Shown: in pieces, positions 29,251-37,648 of the stretch
Numbering within the stretch: position 1 is the first letter of the stretch
Layout of the letters: every line of letters begins with the position of its first letter
NCBI GenBank assembly: GCA_035494735.1
Contig: DATJGS010000041.1
Coordinates: 182,942 to 246,941 of the forward strand
Source: DATJGS01 sp035494735
GTDB lineage: Bacteria; Eisenbacteria; RBG-16-71-46
DNA length: 64,000 bases
Reading direction: 5' to 3'
Made by a program: the position numbers and the translations under genes
The notes under the pieces: model-generated
The model's input: the letters and a program-made list of their open reading frames with translations, nothing else
Database searches by the model: none
What the model was told of the DNA's origin: nothing

Positions 29251-30749
29251 CGTTCGAGCTTGGTCGGCCCCACGCCCGAAACGCCGAGCATCTCGGCTCG
29301 CGTCGTGGGACAGGCGTCGGCCATCTGCCGCAGCGTCGCGTCGCTGAACACGATGTACGGCGGCACGCCCTCGGCGTCGGCCAGCCGCTTGCGCAGCGCG
29401 CGCAGGCGCTCGAAACGTTCGGGGTGCTCCGAGATCGCGGCCGCAACGCGACCGGTGACCGCGCGCCGCGTGCCGGCGACCAGCGCTTCCAGCCCCGAGC
29501 CGCGGCACGTGTCGCACGAGCTGCCGCACGGCTCGATGGTCTCGTCGAAGTGGCGCACCAGCGCCTGGTGCCGGCAGCCGCCGCGCTCGACCAGGCGGAA
29601 CATCTCGACGGTCTTCTTGCGCGTCTCCTCGCGCACGGACGGATCGTCGATGCCGTCCAGGAACACGTCGTAGCCCATGACATCGGCCCACGAGTAGAAC
29701 AGCACGCAATCGCTCGGCAGGCCGTCGCGTCCGGCGCGGCCGATTTCCTGGTACCAGGCCTCGACGCTCTTCGGCATGTCGCGGTGCACGACGTAGCGCA
29801 CGTTGCTCTTGTCGATGCCCATGCCGAACGCGACCGTGGCCACGATCACGTCGATCTCGTCGCGCGCGAACGCGTCCTGGTTGCGCGCGCGCACGTCGTC
29901 GCCGAGTCCGGCGTGGTACGCGGCCGCGCGCACGCCCTGGGCGCGCAGCCACTCGCACGTCGAGTCCACGCTGCGCCGGCTCAGGCAGTACACGATGCCG
30001 CTCTCGCCCTTGTGCCGCTCGATCAGGCCGAGCACGTCGCGGCGCACGTTGCGGCCGGCGCCGCCGCCCGGGGCCGCGCCCTTCTTCTGCGCGGTCACGA
30101 TCAGGTTCGGCCGGAAGAACGAGCCCTTGAAGCCGTCGGGCTTCCGCATGCCCAGCTCGCGGATGATGTCGCCGGCCACGCGCCGCGTCGCGGTCGCGGT
30201 CAGCGCCAGCACCGGGATGTCGCCGAGCTCCGACTTGAGGCCGGCGAGCTTGCGGTAGGCGGGGCGAAAATCATGGCCCCAGTGGCTGATGCAATGCGCT
30301 TCGTCGACCACGACGAGGCTCACCGAGCAGTCCGCGATCAGCGAGCGTAGCGAGCCTTCGAGGCCCTCGGGCGCGACGTACAACAGTTCCAGTTCGCCGC
30401 GGCGCAGTTCGCCGAGGCGCGCGCGCCGCTCGTCGAACGACAGCGTCGAGTTCAGCACCGCGGCCCGGAAGCCGAGCCGCTTCAGCGCGTCGACCTGATC
30501 CTTCATCAGTGAGATGAGCGGCGAGATCACGAGCACCGGGCCGGGCAGCAGCTTGGCCGGCAGCTGGAACGTGAGCGACTTGCCGGCCCCGGTCGGCATC
30601 ACCGCGATGCAGTCGCGCCCGGCGAGCACGGAGTCGATGACCTTGCGCTGTCCGGGGCGGAACTCGCGGTAGCCGAAGATGGTCTCGAGCACGTGCTGCG
30701 GATCCGTGAACGGGACCGAATGGAACAGCGGGGCGCCGATGTCGGACAA
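29211..30749 (-). CDS. recQ: ATP-dependent DNA helicase RecQ
   Basis: A 512-residue RecQ helicase that unwinds DNA during recombination and fork repair. Walker A is PTGAGKS at 52-58, the DEAH box lies at 149-152, and the zinc-binding Cys set is in CRHQALVRHFDE and PCGSSCDTC. An HRDC domain forms the last 75 residues. I place the start at TTG 30749 because it follows AGGGAGGGA and matches the conserved N-terminus; the upstream 44 codons look noncoding. The winged-helix region between the zinc site and HRDC appears reduced compared with E. coli RecQ (about 610 residues). It overlaps the MFS gene end. Confidence 0.92.
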   Translation of the reverse strand: MSDIGAPLFHSVPFTDPQHVLETIFGYREFRPGQRKVIDSVLAGRDCIAVMPTGAGKSLTFQLPAKLLPGPVLVISPLISLMKDQVDALKRLGFRAAVLNSTLSFDERRARLGELRRGELELLYVAPEGLEGSLRSLIADCSVSLVVVDEAHCISHWGHDFRPAYRKLAGLKSELGDIPVLALTATATRRVAGDIIRELGMRKPDGFKGSFFRPNLIVTAQKKGAAPGGGAGRNVRRDVLGLIERHKGESGIVYCLSRRSVDSTCEWLRAQGVRAAAYHAGLGDDVRARNQDAFARDEIDVIVATVAFGMGIDKSNVRYVVHRDMPKSVEAWYQEIGRAGRDGLPSDCVLFYSWADVMGYDVFLDGIDDPSVREETRKKTVEMFRLVERGGCRHQALVRHFDETIEPCGSSCDTCRGSGLEALVAGTRRAVTGRVAAAISEHPERFERLRALRKRLADAEGVPPYIVFSDATLRQMADACPTTRAEMLGVSGVGPTKLERYGDAFLETLREG

Positions 30750-30831
30750 GAGTCCCTCCCTGGGACCAGGGGCGGTGGGCGGTAGCGCGGAGGCGGACGC
30801 GCCGACTCTACGCGAGTCCGGACCGCACAGA

Positions 30832-30871
30832 AAGAGCGCCGCGCGAGGGGCTTGCCCCGCGCGGCGCTCTT
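30832..30871 (-). terminator. long hairpin terminator downstream of the HEAT-fused protease gene
   Basis: A 13-bp outer stem (AAGAGCGCCGCGC with its complement at 30859-30871), a 2-base bulge and an inner GGGGC/GCCCC stem form a strong hairpin 64 bases after the protease stop and before recQ. It is followed by TTTCTGTG on the minus strand, so it probably terminates the blaI-blaR1 transcript. Confidence 0.75.
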
Positions 30872-30934
30872 GTCGCCTCACCGCCGCCGGCGCCCCGCGT
30901 CCGGCGCGGCCGTGCGGCGGCTCGTCCGCTCGTC

Positions 30935-33900
30935 TTACTGCGCAGAACTCTTCGAGCGCCCGGCGAGGATCTTCTCGATCATCGGCAGCGCGCGATCCGG
31001 ATCGCGCCGCGCCATGGCTTCGACCGCCTCACGGCGCACGTCGCTCGCCGGATGCGTGCGCGCCAGCGTTTCCAACTGCGGCATGGTGTCGGCGTCGAGC
31101 CGGCCGAGGCTCTCGACCGCCTGGCGCTGGACGTCGAGCGCCGGATGGTGGAGCGCGATGTCGAGCAGCATGCCTGGCACCTCCGGTTCGTCGAGCCGAC
31201 CCAGGCTCTCGACGGCCTGGCGCTGCAGATCGATCGGCAGGTCGGACTTCGCCAGGTCGTGCATCTGAGCGGCGTGCGTGCCGTCGACCCGGCCCAGACT
31301 CTCGATCGCCTGCCGGCGCACGTCCATCGCCGCATGCGTGCGCGCGATGCGCATCAGGCGCTCGCTCGTTCCGGAATCGTCGCGGCGCCCGAGGCTCTCG
31401 ACGGCCTGGCGCTGGGCGTCGGCGTCGCGGCTGCTCTGCACGACGCGTTCGAGCAGTTCGAGCGCGCGCGGCGAGTCCACGCGGCCGATGGCCTCGACCG
31501 CCATGCGCCGCTCGTCGCTCCCCGGGTGCCGATTGGCGATGGCCTCGAGCTTCTCGAGCGCCTGATCCGAATGGGCCGTGCGCCCGAGGCTCTCCACGGC
31601 GCGCGTGCGCACGCTCTTCTGCCGGCCGTGCCAGGCCAGCCGATCGAGCGCATCGACCACGCGCGGATCGTCGAGACGCGCGAGGCACTCCACCGCATGG
31701 CAGCGCACTTCCTCGTTGCGATGCGTCTCGGCCAGATTCTCGAGGCGCGGCAGACTCTGCGCGGCGGGATAGCGCGAGAGCGCCTCGACCGCCTGCAGCT
31801 GCACGGCCAGATCGTTCTCGGCCAGCGGCTCGGACGGATCCTCGGGCAACGCGTCGCTCTCGACGATGCGCGCCTCGGGCGCGCGCGGCGCGGAAGCCGG
31901 CGACGCGGGAACGGGCGGCACGCTCGTGCTGGGCGCGGGCGCCATCGGCGCCATCGCGCTCGGGGGCCACGCGGGCGTCGCCAGCGTCGCAGGGGCCGGC
32001 GTGGTCGGAGGCTCGGGCGCGGTGCGCGCGACCTCGCCGCCCAGCACGTCGAACGCCTTCCATCTCGTGGCTTCGTCACGGCCGGCACGCGCCAGGTCGA
32101 GCAGTTGGTCCAGCGCCTCCGGCGTGCCGAAGCGGCCCATCGCATCGACCGCGCTGCGCCGCACCGCGGTCGTGCGATCCGTGCGCGCCAGACGCCCGAG
32201 CATCTCGAGCGTCTTCGGAGAGCGGTGCCAGGCCAGCGCCTCGGCGGCGCTGGAGCGCACCGCGTCGGCCTCCGATCCGCTCAGTTGCGCACTCAGGTAG
32301 GGAACGACGAGATCGGACGAGCGGTGCACGCCGATCGCCTTCACGAACTCGGCGCGCAGGTCCGCGTCCTCCTGGTGGCTCGCGACGACGCGCAACCAGG
32401 CGACGCTCTGCTCGTCGGCCGCGGGGCCGAGCCAGAAGATCGGATCGCCCTCGAGCTGACAGGGCAGGCCCATGCTCTGGATGCGAATGCGCGTCGGCGA
32501 TTCGTCGCCGCCCGAATCGAAGTGAACGAGCACGGCGACGGGACCGATGCGACTTTCCTCGCTCTGATGCCACGTGCCGCGCGGCGCGCCCTTCAGCACG
32601 TCGTCGAGCGTGAGCAGGCCGTCGCGGTCGAAGATGCCGACGTCGAGGCCGTCCGAGTCGCTGAGCATGCCGGCCTTGAGCTCGGGATGGCCTTCGATCT
32701 GCCAGCCCACCCACCAGCCGCTGTCGCTTTCGTGCGCGGCGTCGCGCGCCCAGCGAATGCGCTCGGCGAGCGGACGATCCGGATCGGGCGCGCGCTGGAC
32801 GCGCGAGGGCGATTCGGTCTCTGCGGACTTCTCGTCTTTCTCGGCCTTCTCGGCCTTCTCGGCGCGTTCCGCCGCGGTTCCCCGACCCTTGTCGTTGCCG
32901 TGGGCTGCGACGGCGGTCGGCTGGAGCGCGGCCAACGGCAGCACCGCGGCGAGCGCGAGCGCAGCGGCCGGCAGCGCGAGGCGCACGCCGACGCGGCGGC
33001 GATCGCGGCGCGGATCGAGCACCGCGACCAGGCGGCCCTCGAAGCTGGACGGGCGCGCGAACGCCACCGCGCCGAGTCCGGCGAGCCGCGAGGCCCCGAG
33101 CGAACGCACGATCTCGAGCAGATGGTGCGCGTAGTCGCTGGCCGACGTCGCGGAGGCCAGCACGCGATCGTCGCACGCCTGCTCGCGCTCGACCCGCATG
33201 CGCGAGGCGGCCCACCACACGCCCGGATGGAACCACAGCGCCGCGCACGCCAGCTGCGCGAGCGCGTGCGTGAGGCAATCGTGGCGCTCGATGTGCGCCA
33301 GCTCGTGCAGCAGCACGGCGCGCTTGCGATCGTCCGACCAGCTTTCGGCGGACGCAGGCAGCAGCACCCGCGGGCGCAGCGTGCCGCACGCCATCGGCAC
33401 GCGCACCGCGTCGCTCTCGAGCAGGGCGAACGGCAGGCTCAGGCGCAGCCGATCGGCTGCGTCGAGGGCGAGATCGCGCCACGGTCCGCCGCGCACCGTG
33501 TGCGCCGCGCGCAGCGTGAGGCGGAGCAGCACGTGCCCGGCCACGAACGTGGCCAGGACCAGCAGGGCGCCCGCCAGCCACACGACGAGCAGCAGCCGCG
33601 CCCACGGGAGCGGCGCGCGCGCGGCGCGCGAGCCCGAGGCGAGCGCGCCGGCCGCGCCGGCGTTCGAGGCGCGGGTCGTGCCTTCGCCCGCACGGGTCGC
33701 GCGCCCGTCCGTGGCGCCGGTGCCCGACGCGAGGTCCGCGCCGGCGGCCGGCGTCGGCGCCGCGCCCGCCGCGGAGCCGACTCTCGCGGACGTTTCGCGT
33801 TCCGTGCCGGCCGCCGGTGCGGGCTCGCTCGAGCGCACGTCGCGAGCGCCACCGACCGGCGTGGCGGACTCGGGCGTGTCGGTCGCCTCGCCAATGCGCG

Positions 33901-34192
33901 CCGACTTCGGGTGCGCGAACAGCGCGCGCGGCGCGAGCCACGCCAGTCGCGGCGCTTCGATCCGCCACGCCGGCAGCGCCACGAGCAGCGCGGGCAGCGC
34001 CAGCGTGGCGAGCAGCGCGGACGTCCATACCAGGTGCCGCCGCGCGGCCGACGCGCGGCGCAGCACGAGCGACAGCAGGCCGGCCGCGGCCAGCACGGCC
34101 GTGGACTTCACGGTCCATTCGACGAGCATCGCGAAAGCGCCGGCCGAGGAGGCCGCGCCGGCACTGGTTTCCAGAGCGAACATGGCGATCAT
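30935..34192 (-). CDS. BlaR1-type M56 membrane metalloprotease fused to HEAT repeats
   Basis: A 1085-residue protein. Hydrophobic segments at about 30-45, 55-75, 198-222 and 405-425 frame a cytoplasmic M56 zinc protease with HELAH at 296-300, FHPGVWWAA at 321-329 and REQACDD at 336-342. M56/BlaR1 proteases sense an external signal and cleave the BlaI repressor. After the last helix comes an Ala/Glu/Lys-rich linker (430-470), an unfamiliar domain (480-600), three irregular HEAT repeats (600-720), a Pro-rich linker (725-785), and nine HEAT repeats (800-1075). These repeats are 31-33 residues apart and centred on AVESLGR. The region after the last helix should be periplasmic if BlaR1 topology holds. 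No penicillin-binding sensor domain is present. It overlaps blaI by four bases. Confidence 0.9.
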   Translation of the reverse strand: MIAMFALETSAGAASSAGAFAMLVEWTVKSTAVLAAAGLLSLVLRRASAARRHLVWTSALLATLALPALLVALPAWRIEAPRLAWLAPRALFAHPKSARIGEATDTPESATPVGGARDVRSSEPAPAAGTERETSARVGSAAGAAPTPAAGADLASGTGATDGRATRAGEGTTRASNAGAAGALASGSRAARAPLPWARLLLVVWLAGALLVLATFVAGHVLLRLTLRAAHTVRGGPWRDLALDAADRLRLSLPFALLESDAVRVPMACGTLRPRVLLPASAESWSDDRKRAVLLHELAHIERHDCLTHALAQLACAALWFHPGVWWAASRMRVEREQACDDRVLASATSASDYAHHLLEIVRSLGASRLAGLGAVAFARPSSFEGRLVAVLDPRRDRRRVGVRLALPAAALALAAVLPLAALQPTAVAAHGNDKGRGTAAERAEKAEKAEKDEKSAETESPSRVQRAPDPDRPLAERIRWARDAAHESDSGWWVGWQIEGHPELKAGMLSDSDGLDVGIFDRDGLLTLDDVLKGAPRGTWHQSEESRIGPVAVLVHFDSGGDESPTRIRIQSMGLPCQLEGDPIFWLGPAADEQSVAWLRVVASHQEDADLRAEFVKAIGVHRSSDLVVPYLSAQLSGSEADAVRSSAAEALAWHRSPKTLEMLGRLARTDRTTAVRRSAVDAMGRFGTPEALDQLLDLARAGRDEATRWKAFDVLGGEVARTAPEPPTTPAPATLATPAWPPSAMAPMAPAPSTSVPPVPASPASAPRAPEARIVESDALPEDPSEPLAENDLAVQLQAVEALSRYPAAQSLPRLENLAETHRNEEVRCHAVECLARLDDPRVVDALDRLAWHGRQKSVRTRAVESLGRTAHSDQALEKLEAIANRHPGSDERRMAVEAIGRVDSPRALELLERVVQSSRDADAQRQAVESLGRRDDSGTSERLMRIARTHAAMDVRRQAIESLGRVDGTHAAQMHDLAKSDLPIDLQRQAVESLGRLDEPEVPGMLLDIALHHPALDVQRQAVESLGRLDADTMPQLETLARTHPASDVRREAVEAMARRDPDRALPMIEKILAGRSKSSAQ

Positions 34193-34578
34193 CTCCCCTG
34201 GCGGCGCGCCTGTTCGATCAGGCGCTCGAGCTTCTGAATGTCGTCGCGGGTCAGCTGCGTGTCGGAGGATTCGAGCAGCGCGGCCGCGGCCTGGCCCGCC
34301 GATCCGTCGAACATGCGCTTGACCACGTCGCGCAGCGCCGAGCGGCGCGCCCGGTCGGGCGTCACGGTCGGCAGGTACACGAAGCGCGGTCCGTCGACCT
34401 CGTGCTTCAAGTGTCCCTTGCTCTCGAGGATGCGCAGCATCGCGCGCACCGCGGAGTAGCTGGGTGCGTCTTCAAGCGACTCGAGGACGTCGGCGACGGT
34501 GGCGCGTCCCATCCGGTAGACGGCCTCCATGATCTGGCGCTCGCGGCGCCCGAGCTGCGCGTGTCGCGTTGCGGGCAT
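34189..34578 (-). CDS. BlaI/MecI/CopY family transcriptional repressor
   Basis: A 129-residue winged-helix repressor of the BlaI/MecI/CopY (Penicillinase_R) family. The DNA-binding part (about 8-75) shows LGRRERQIMEAVYRMGRATVADVLESL and SYSAVRAMLRILESKGHLKHE. The C-terminal helices (about 85-129) should mediate dimerisation. The family is inactivated by proteolysis through a partner M56 protease, which here is the overlapping downstream gene. ATG 34578 follows AGGAGG. Two palindromes overlap and flank its promoter, consistent with autoregulation. Confidence 0.92.
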   Translation of the reverse strand: MPATRHAQLGRRERQIMEAVYRMGRATVADVLESLEDAPSYSAVRAMLRILESKGHLKHEVDGPRFVYLPTVTPDRARRSALRDVVKRMFDGSAGQAAAALLESSDTQLTRDDIQKLERLIEQARRQGR

Positions 34579-34607
34579 CGGGTCCTCCTGGCACGAGGGG
34601 CGGCTTC

Positions 34608-34623
34608 TGCTAGCCGCTTAGCA
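34608..34623. promoter_or_regulatory. second operator-like dyad upstream of blaI
   Basis: TGCTAGCCGCTTAGCA repeats the half-sites of the neighbouring palindrome (TGCTA and TTAGCA) with a slightly longer, imperfect centre. Its centre lies 19 bases from that of the first site, compatible with two dimers binding side by side between the promoter and the start codon. Confidence 0.6.
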
Positions 34624-34625
34624 TG

Positions 34626-34643
34626 CTGCTAATTTATTAGCAG
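34626..34643. promoter_or_regulatory. operator-like palindrome overlapping the -10 element
   Basis: A perfect 8-bp inverted repeat, CTGCTAAT and ATTAGCAG, with a 2-base centre. A BlaI dimer bound here would block the promoter. BlaI-family operators in other bacteria are also short AT-containing dyads, though of different sequence (TACA/TGTA). Confidence 0.7.
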
Positions 34644-34659
34644 ACTCGCCGACGGTCAA
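34631..34659 (-). promoter_or_regulatory. candidate promoter of the blaI-blaR1 operon
   Basis: On the minus strand, TTGACC (34654-34659) and TAAATT (34631-34636) are separated by exactly 17 bases, a sigma-70-like arrangement 53 bases upstream of the blaI ATG. The -10 element lies inside the palindrome at 34626-34643. Confidence 0.65.
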
Positions 34660-34710
34660 GGGCCATTCGGGTGCGAAATCACGAACGCGCGCGATCGGAG
34701 GGATGAACGC

Positions 34711-34806
34711 GGGGGGCGGCGACGCGGCCGCGGGCGGCGGGCGGCGGGCGGCGGGACAGCGGCCGCGGGCGGCGGGATGGCGGGCGCCGGCGGCGGGACG
34801 GCGGGG
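34711..34806. repeat. GC-only low-complexity repeat
   Basis: A run of GGCGGC and GGGCGGC units lies between the blaI promoter and the rhodanese stop. The 18-base unit GCGGCCGCGGGCGGCGGG occurs twice exactly, at 34724-34741 and 34759-34776. It is not within a supported gene. Confidence 0.7.
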
Positions 34807-34816
34807 AGTGCGGTCT

Positions 34817-35194
34817 CTAGTCCCGCACGACCGGCAATCCGCGCTCGACCCAGCCGCGAAAGCCGCCAGCCAGGGACAGCACGTTCGTGTAGCCCATCTT
34901 CTGCAGGTTCTCGGCGACGAGCGCGCTGCGAAAGCCGCCGCCGCAGTAGCACACGAGCGGCGTGGCCTTGTCCGGGTAGCGCGCCTCGACGTCGCGTTCG
35001 ATTACGCCCTTGCCCATGTGCGTGGCGCCCGGCAGGTGGCCCTCGTTCCACTCGCGATCTTCGCGCACGTCGACGAGCACGAGGGCTTCGCCGGCGGCGA
35101 CGCGGGCCCGATACGTGGGGATGTCGCATTCGCGCACGCGGCGCTTGGCGTCGGCGACGAGCGCGAGGAACCCCGGACTGTGCGCGTGAGCCAT
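34817..35194 (-). CDS. single-domain rhodanese (sulfurtransferase-like) protein
   Basis: A 125-residue rhodanese-fold protein. The active-site loop reads CGGGFRS after CY, so the persulfide Cys and the closing Arg are present. Also visible are ALVLVDVREDREWNEGHLPGATHM and the C-terminal GGFRGWVERGLPV. It probably carries sulfane sulfur for an unknown acceptor. The start at 35194 lies five bases after the mqnE stop, so it is the second gene of an mqnE operon. A role in supplying or repairing the mqnE Fe-S cluster is possible but inferred from linkage only. Confidence 0.88.
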   Translation of the reverse strand: MAHAHSPGFLALVADAKRRVRECDIPTYRARVAAGEALVLVDVREDREWNEGHLPGATHMGKGVIERDVEARYPDKATPLVCYCGGGFRSALVAENLQKMGYTNVLSLAGGFRGWVERGLPVVRD

Positions 35195-35199
35195 CGGAA

Positions 35200-36348
35200 T
35201 CAGGCGACGCCGGCCGCGACCGACTCGTCCTCGCGTCCGTACTCGCGGATGACGCGATACAACGCGTCGCGCTGGACCGGCAACTTCCGCGCTTCGCGGA
35301 TCGTGTGGACCATCGCCTCCTCGGCCATCCCGACCGGACTGCGCGCCAGGGCGGCGTGCGCGATCTTCTCCTGGCCGATCGTGCCGTCCAGATCGCTGGC
35401 GCCGAAGTTCAGCGCGATGCCCGCCGTGTCCTGGCCGAGCATGATCCAGTAGCTCTTCACGTGCGGCACGTTGTCGAACACGAGGCGCGAGATGGCGATC
35501 GTCTTCAGGTCCTCGATCGCCGAAGCCTGCCGGCGCACGAGCCCGGTCGTACCCGGCTGGAACGCGAGCGGAATGAACGCGAAGAACCCGGGCGCGCGCT
35601 GCTCCAGCTCGCGCAGCAGCACCATGTGCTGCACGCGCTCGGCGCGCGTCTCGATGTGCCCGTAGAGCAGCGTGGCGTTGGACGGGATGCCGAGCGAGTG
35701 CGCGACTTCGTGGATCTCGATCCAGCGCTGGGCGCCGATCTTCTGGTGGAAGATCTCGCGCCGCACGCGCTCGCTGAAGACTTCGGCGCCGCCGCCCGGC
35801 AGCGCGTCGAGGCCGGCGGCACGCAGCTCGCTCAGCACCCACGCCGCGTCCTTGCGCGTCAGCCGGCAGAAGAAGTCGATCTCGACCGCGGTGTAGGCCT
35901 TCACGCTGAGGTCGGGCTTCGCTTCCTTCACCCAGCGGATCACGTTCAGGTAGTCGTCGAAGCGCCACTTGTTGTGCAGCCCGCCGACGATGTGGATCTC
36001 GCTGATCTCGGGGTGCACGTGGGCCACGATCTGCTCGCGCGTCATGGTGTACGCGTCGGGCGCGCCCGGCTTCTTGGCGTAGTCGCAGAACTTGCACGCC
36101 AGCACGCACACGTTCGTGGGATTGAGCTGGCGATTGATCGTGAAGTACACGCGGTCGCCGTGACGGTCGCGCGCCATCGCGTTGGCCAGGCGTCCGAGTT
36201 CGACGACCGGGGCGTCGTAGAGGGAGAGCCCGTCCTCGGCCGAGAGATGGCCGCCGTCCAGCAGGGTGCGGCGGGCCGACTCGACGGCGGGGTGGCGAAG
36301 CCGAAGGTCGGCGGTAAAGCCCGAAGCCGGCACGGGAGCGGGTTCCAT
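35200..36348 (-). CDS. mqnE: aminodeoxyfutalosine synthase (radical SAM)
   Basis: A 382-residue radical SAM enzyme joining 3-enolpyruvylbenzoate to the SAM-derived adenosyl group, forming aminodeoxyfutalosine. The cluster motif is Cys81-x3-Cys85-x2-Cys88 in CVLACKFC, preceded by LNPTNV. Family segments HIVGGLHN, ALPGGGAEVFSERVR and TLLYGHIET are present. The ATG at 36348 gives the standard length; the frame upstream is noncoding. It is cotranscribed with the rhodanese. It is distinguished from mqnC by the cluster spacer and the HIVGG motif. Confidence 0.92.
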   Translation of the reverse strand: MEPAPVPASGFTADLRLRHPAVESARRTLLDGGHLSAEDGLSLYDAPVVELGRLANAMARDRHGDRVYFTINRQLNPTNVCVLACKFCDYAKKPGAPDAYTMTREQIVAHVHPEISEIHIVGGLHNKWRFDDYLNVIRWVKEAKPDLSVKAYTAVEIDFFCRLTRKDAAWVLSELRAAGLDALPGGGAEVFSERVRREIFHQKIGAQRWIEIHEVAHSLGIPSNATLLYGHIETRAERVQHMVLLRELEQRAPGFFAFIPLAFQPGTTGLVRRQASAIEDLKTIAISRLVFDNVPHVKSYWIMLGQDTAGIALNFGASDLDGTIGQEKIAHAALARSPVGMAEEAMVHTIREARKLPVQRDALYRVIREYGREDESVAAGVA

Positions 36349-36575
36349 GGGGGCGGCAGTATAGCGAGGCCGAGGCGTCGACGCGAAGCGGGGTCGCGCG
36401 AAACGTCTTGAGCGCGAACAAGCTCGCCGCGAGATCGGACTCCGGGCCAGGTTGGCCCGAGGGCTGACACAATCGCGACAGACTTGCCCAATTTGGGTCA
36501 AGTGCGGTTGTGCTAAACTTGCCGCCGCCTGACTTGCGGAACGACCCCCTTCACCCCCCGTGGAGAGGCAGCACC

Positions 36576-37541
36576 ATGCGCCATCACATCATTCGGGCCA
36601 CGGCCGTCGCCGTGCTCCTTGGCGGAGCGGCGCTCGCGCGCGCGTATTCGTTCGGGCCGCTCGTGAGCCTCACGGGTGCGTTCCCCGTTGCGGGCAAGCC
36701 GGCGGAACCCAACTGCACGTCGTGTCACTTCCCGACTGGGAGCCAGAACACCGACCCGAATGGCACGCTGCACATCGGCGGCATTCCTACCAATTACGTC
36801 GCAGGCGCTTCGTATCCACTGACAATCGAGCTCAACTACAACTGGAGCCAGGCACCATCGCCGTACCTGGTTAAGTGGGGCTTCCAGATCCAAGCCGTGA
36901 ATTCAACGACCGGTGACAGCGCCGGTGTCTGGCTCACTCCTGGCGTGCCGCCGGATTCCTTGCAGTGGAGGCGCTACTCGCCCGCGTCCTCCAATACGTA
37001 CAAACGCCGTGTCTACCTCGAGCACACCGAATCGGACGTGCACAAGGGCCAGAACGAAGATGGGCAGAGCGGTCCGATCGTCTGGCACGTGACATGGGTC
37101 GCGCCCAACGACAGCGTGAAGGTCTACTTCTTCCTCGCCGGTAACTGCGGCAATGGCGATAGCCTGCATGTGATCGGCGACCATATTTACACCTATGCCG
37201 ATAGCACCCTCGGTACGTTCTACAACGTCTCCGTGCCACTACCGCACCTAGAGAAGCTCGTCACGAGCCTCGATGAGATGTATCCGAACCCGTTCGATCA
37301 GTGTCTGGGCATGCTGTTCACGCTCGGTCGACCCGGGCTGGCGGACCTCTCGATTTACGACGTGCAGGGCCGGCACGTGCGGACTCTCGTGCATGAGTGG
37401 CGCGAAGCTGGCGTCTACGCAGATTCCTGGGATGGCCGCACGGGCGACGGCACACAACTAAAGAACGGGATCTACTTCGTGCGCCTCACCGCACCCGGGC
37501 TGTCGCGCCCCGTGGTGCGCAAGGCGATCTTCTCGCACTGA
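36576..37541 (+). CDS. secreted CxxCH protein with FlgD-like sorting tail
   Basis: A 321-residue exported protein. A signal peptide (1-23) precedes a segment with a single heme-c-type motif, Cys47-Thr-Ser-Cys50-His51. A beta-sandwich of the Reeler-like/choice-of-anchor V kind follows (about 60-225). Residues 235-321 form a FlgD-like sorting domain (MYPNPFDQ, SIYDVQGRHVRTL, WDGRTGDGTQLKNGIYFVRL). The domain set suggests a surface protein that may bind one heme; no second ligand is obvious. Start ATG 36576 follows GGAGAGG. Codon use is visibly less GC-biased than in neighbouring genes. Confidence 0.8.
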   Translation: MRHHIIRATAVAVLLGGAALARAYSFGPLVSLTGAFPVAGKPAEPNCTSCHFPTGSQNTDPNGTLHIGGIPTNYVAGASYPLTIELNYNWSQAPSPYLVKWGFQIQAVNSTTGDSAGVWLTPGVPPDSLQWRRYSPASSNTYKRRVYLEHTESDVHKGQNEDGQSGPIVWHVTWVAPNDSVKVYFFLAGNCGNGDSLHVIGDHIYTYADSTLGTFYNVSVPLPHLEKLVTSLDEMYPNPFDQCLGMLFTLGRPGLADLSIYDVQGRHVRTLVHEWREAGVYADSWDGRTGDGTQLKNGIYFVRLTAPGLSRPVVRKAIFSH

Positions 37542-37583
37542 AGTCCATCGCTTCGCGCGCCGCAACTCGACCGCCTCACACGA

Positions 37584-37611
37584 AAGCCCGACGCCTCTCG
37601 GCGCCGGGCTT
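37584..37611. terminator. bidirectional terminator
   Basis: A 12-position stem (AAGCCCG and CGGGCTT arms, one A-C mismatch, then CGCC and GGCG) with a TCTC loop lies between convergent genes. TCTGTGTTT follows on the plus side. Confidence 0.75.
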
Positions 37612-37648
37612 CTGTGTTTGGAGCGGGGGACCTGCCTGACTCGTCCGT

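Noticed and set aside
31052..34237. A 1061-codon plus-strand frame opposite the HEAT-fused protease.
   Set aside because: It mirrors the repeat structure of the real gene on the other strand and encodes an implausible Arg/His-rich protein.
36482..36520. An imperfect dyad (CTTGCCCAA with TTGGGTCAAG) and TAAACT upstream of the CxxCH gene as a promoter-operator.
   Set aside because: The arms differ by an inserted base and the promoter spacing (15 bases) is poor; the evidence is too weak to annotate.
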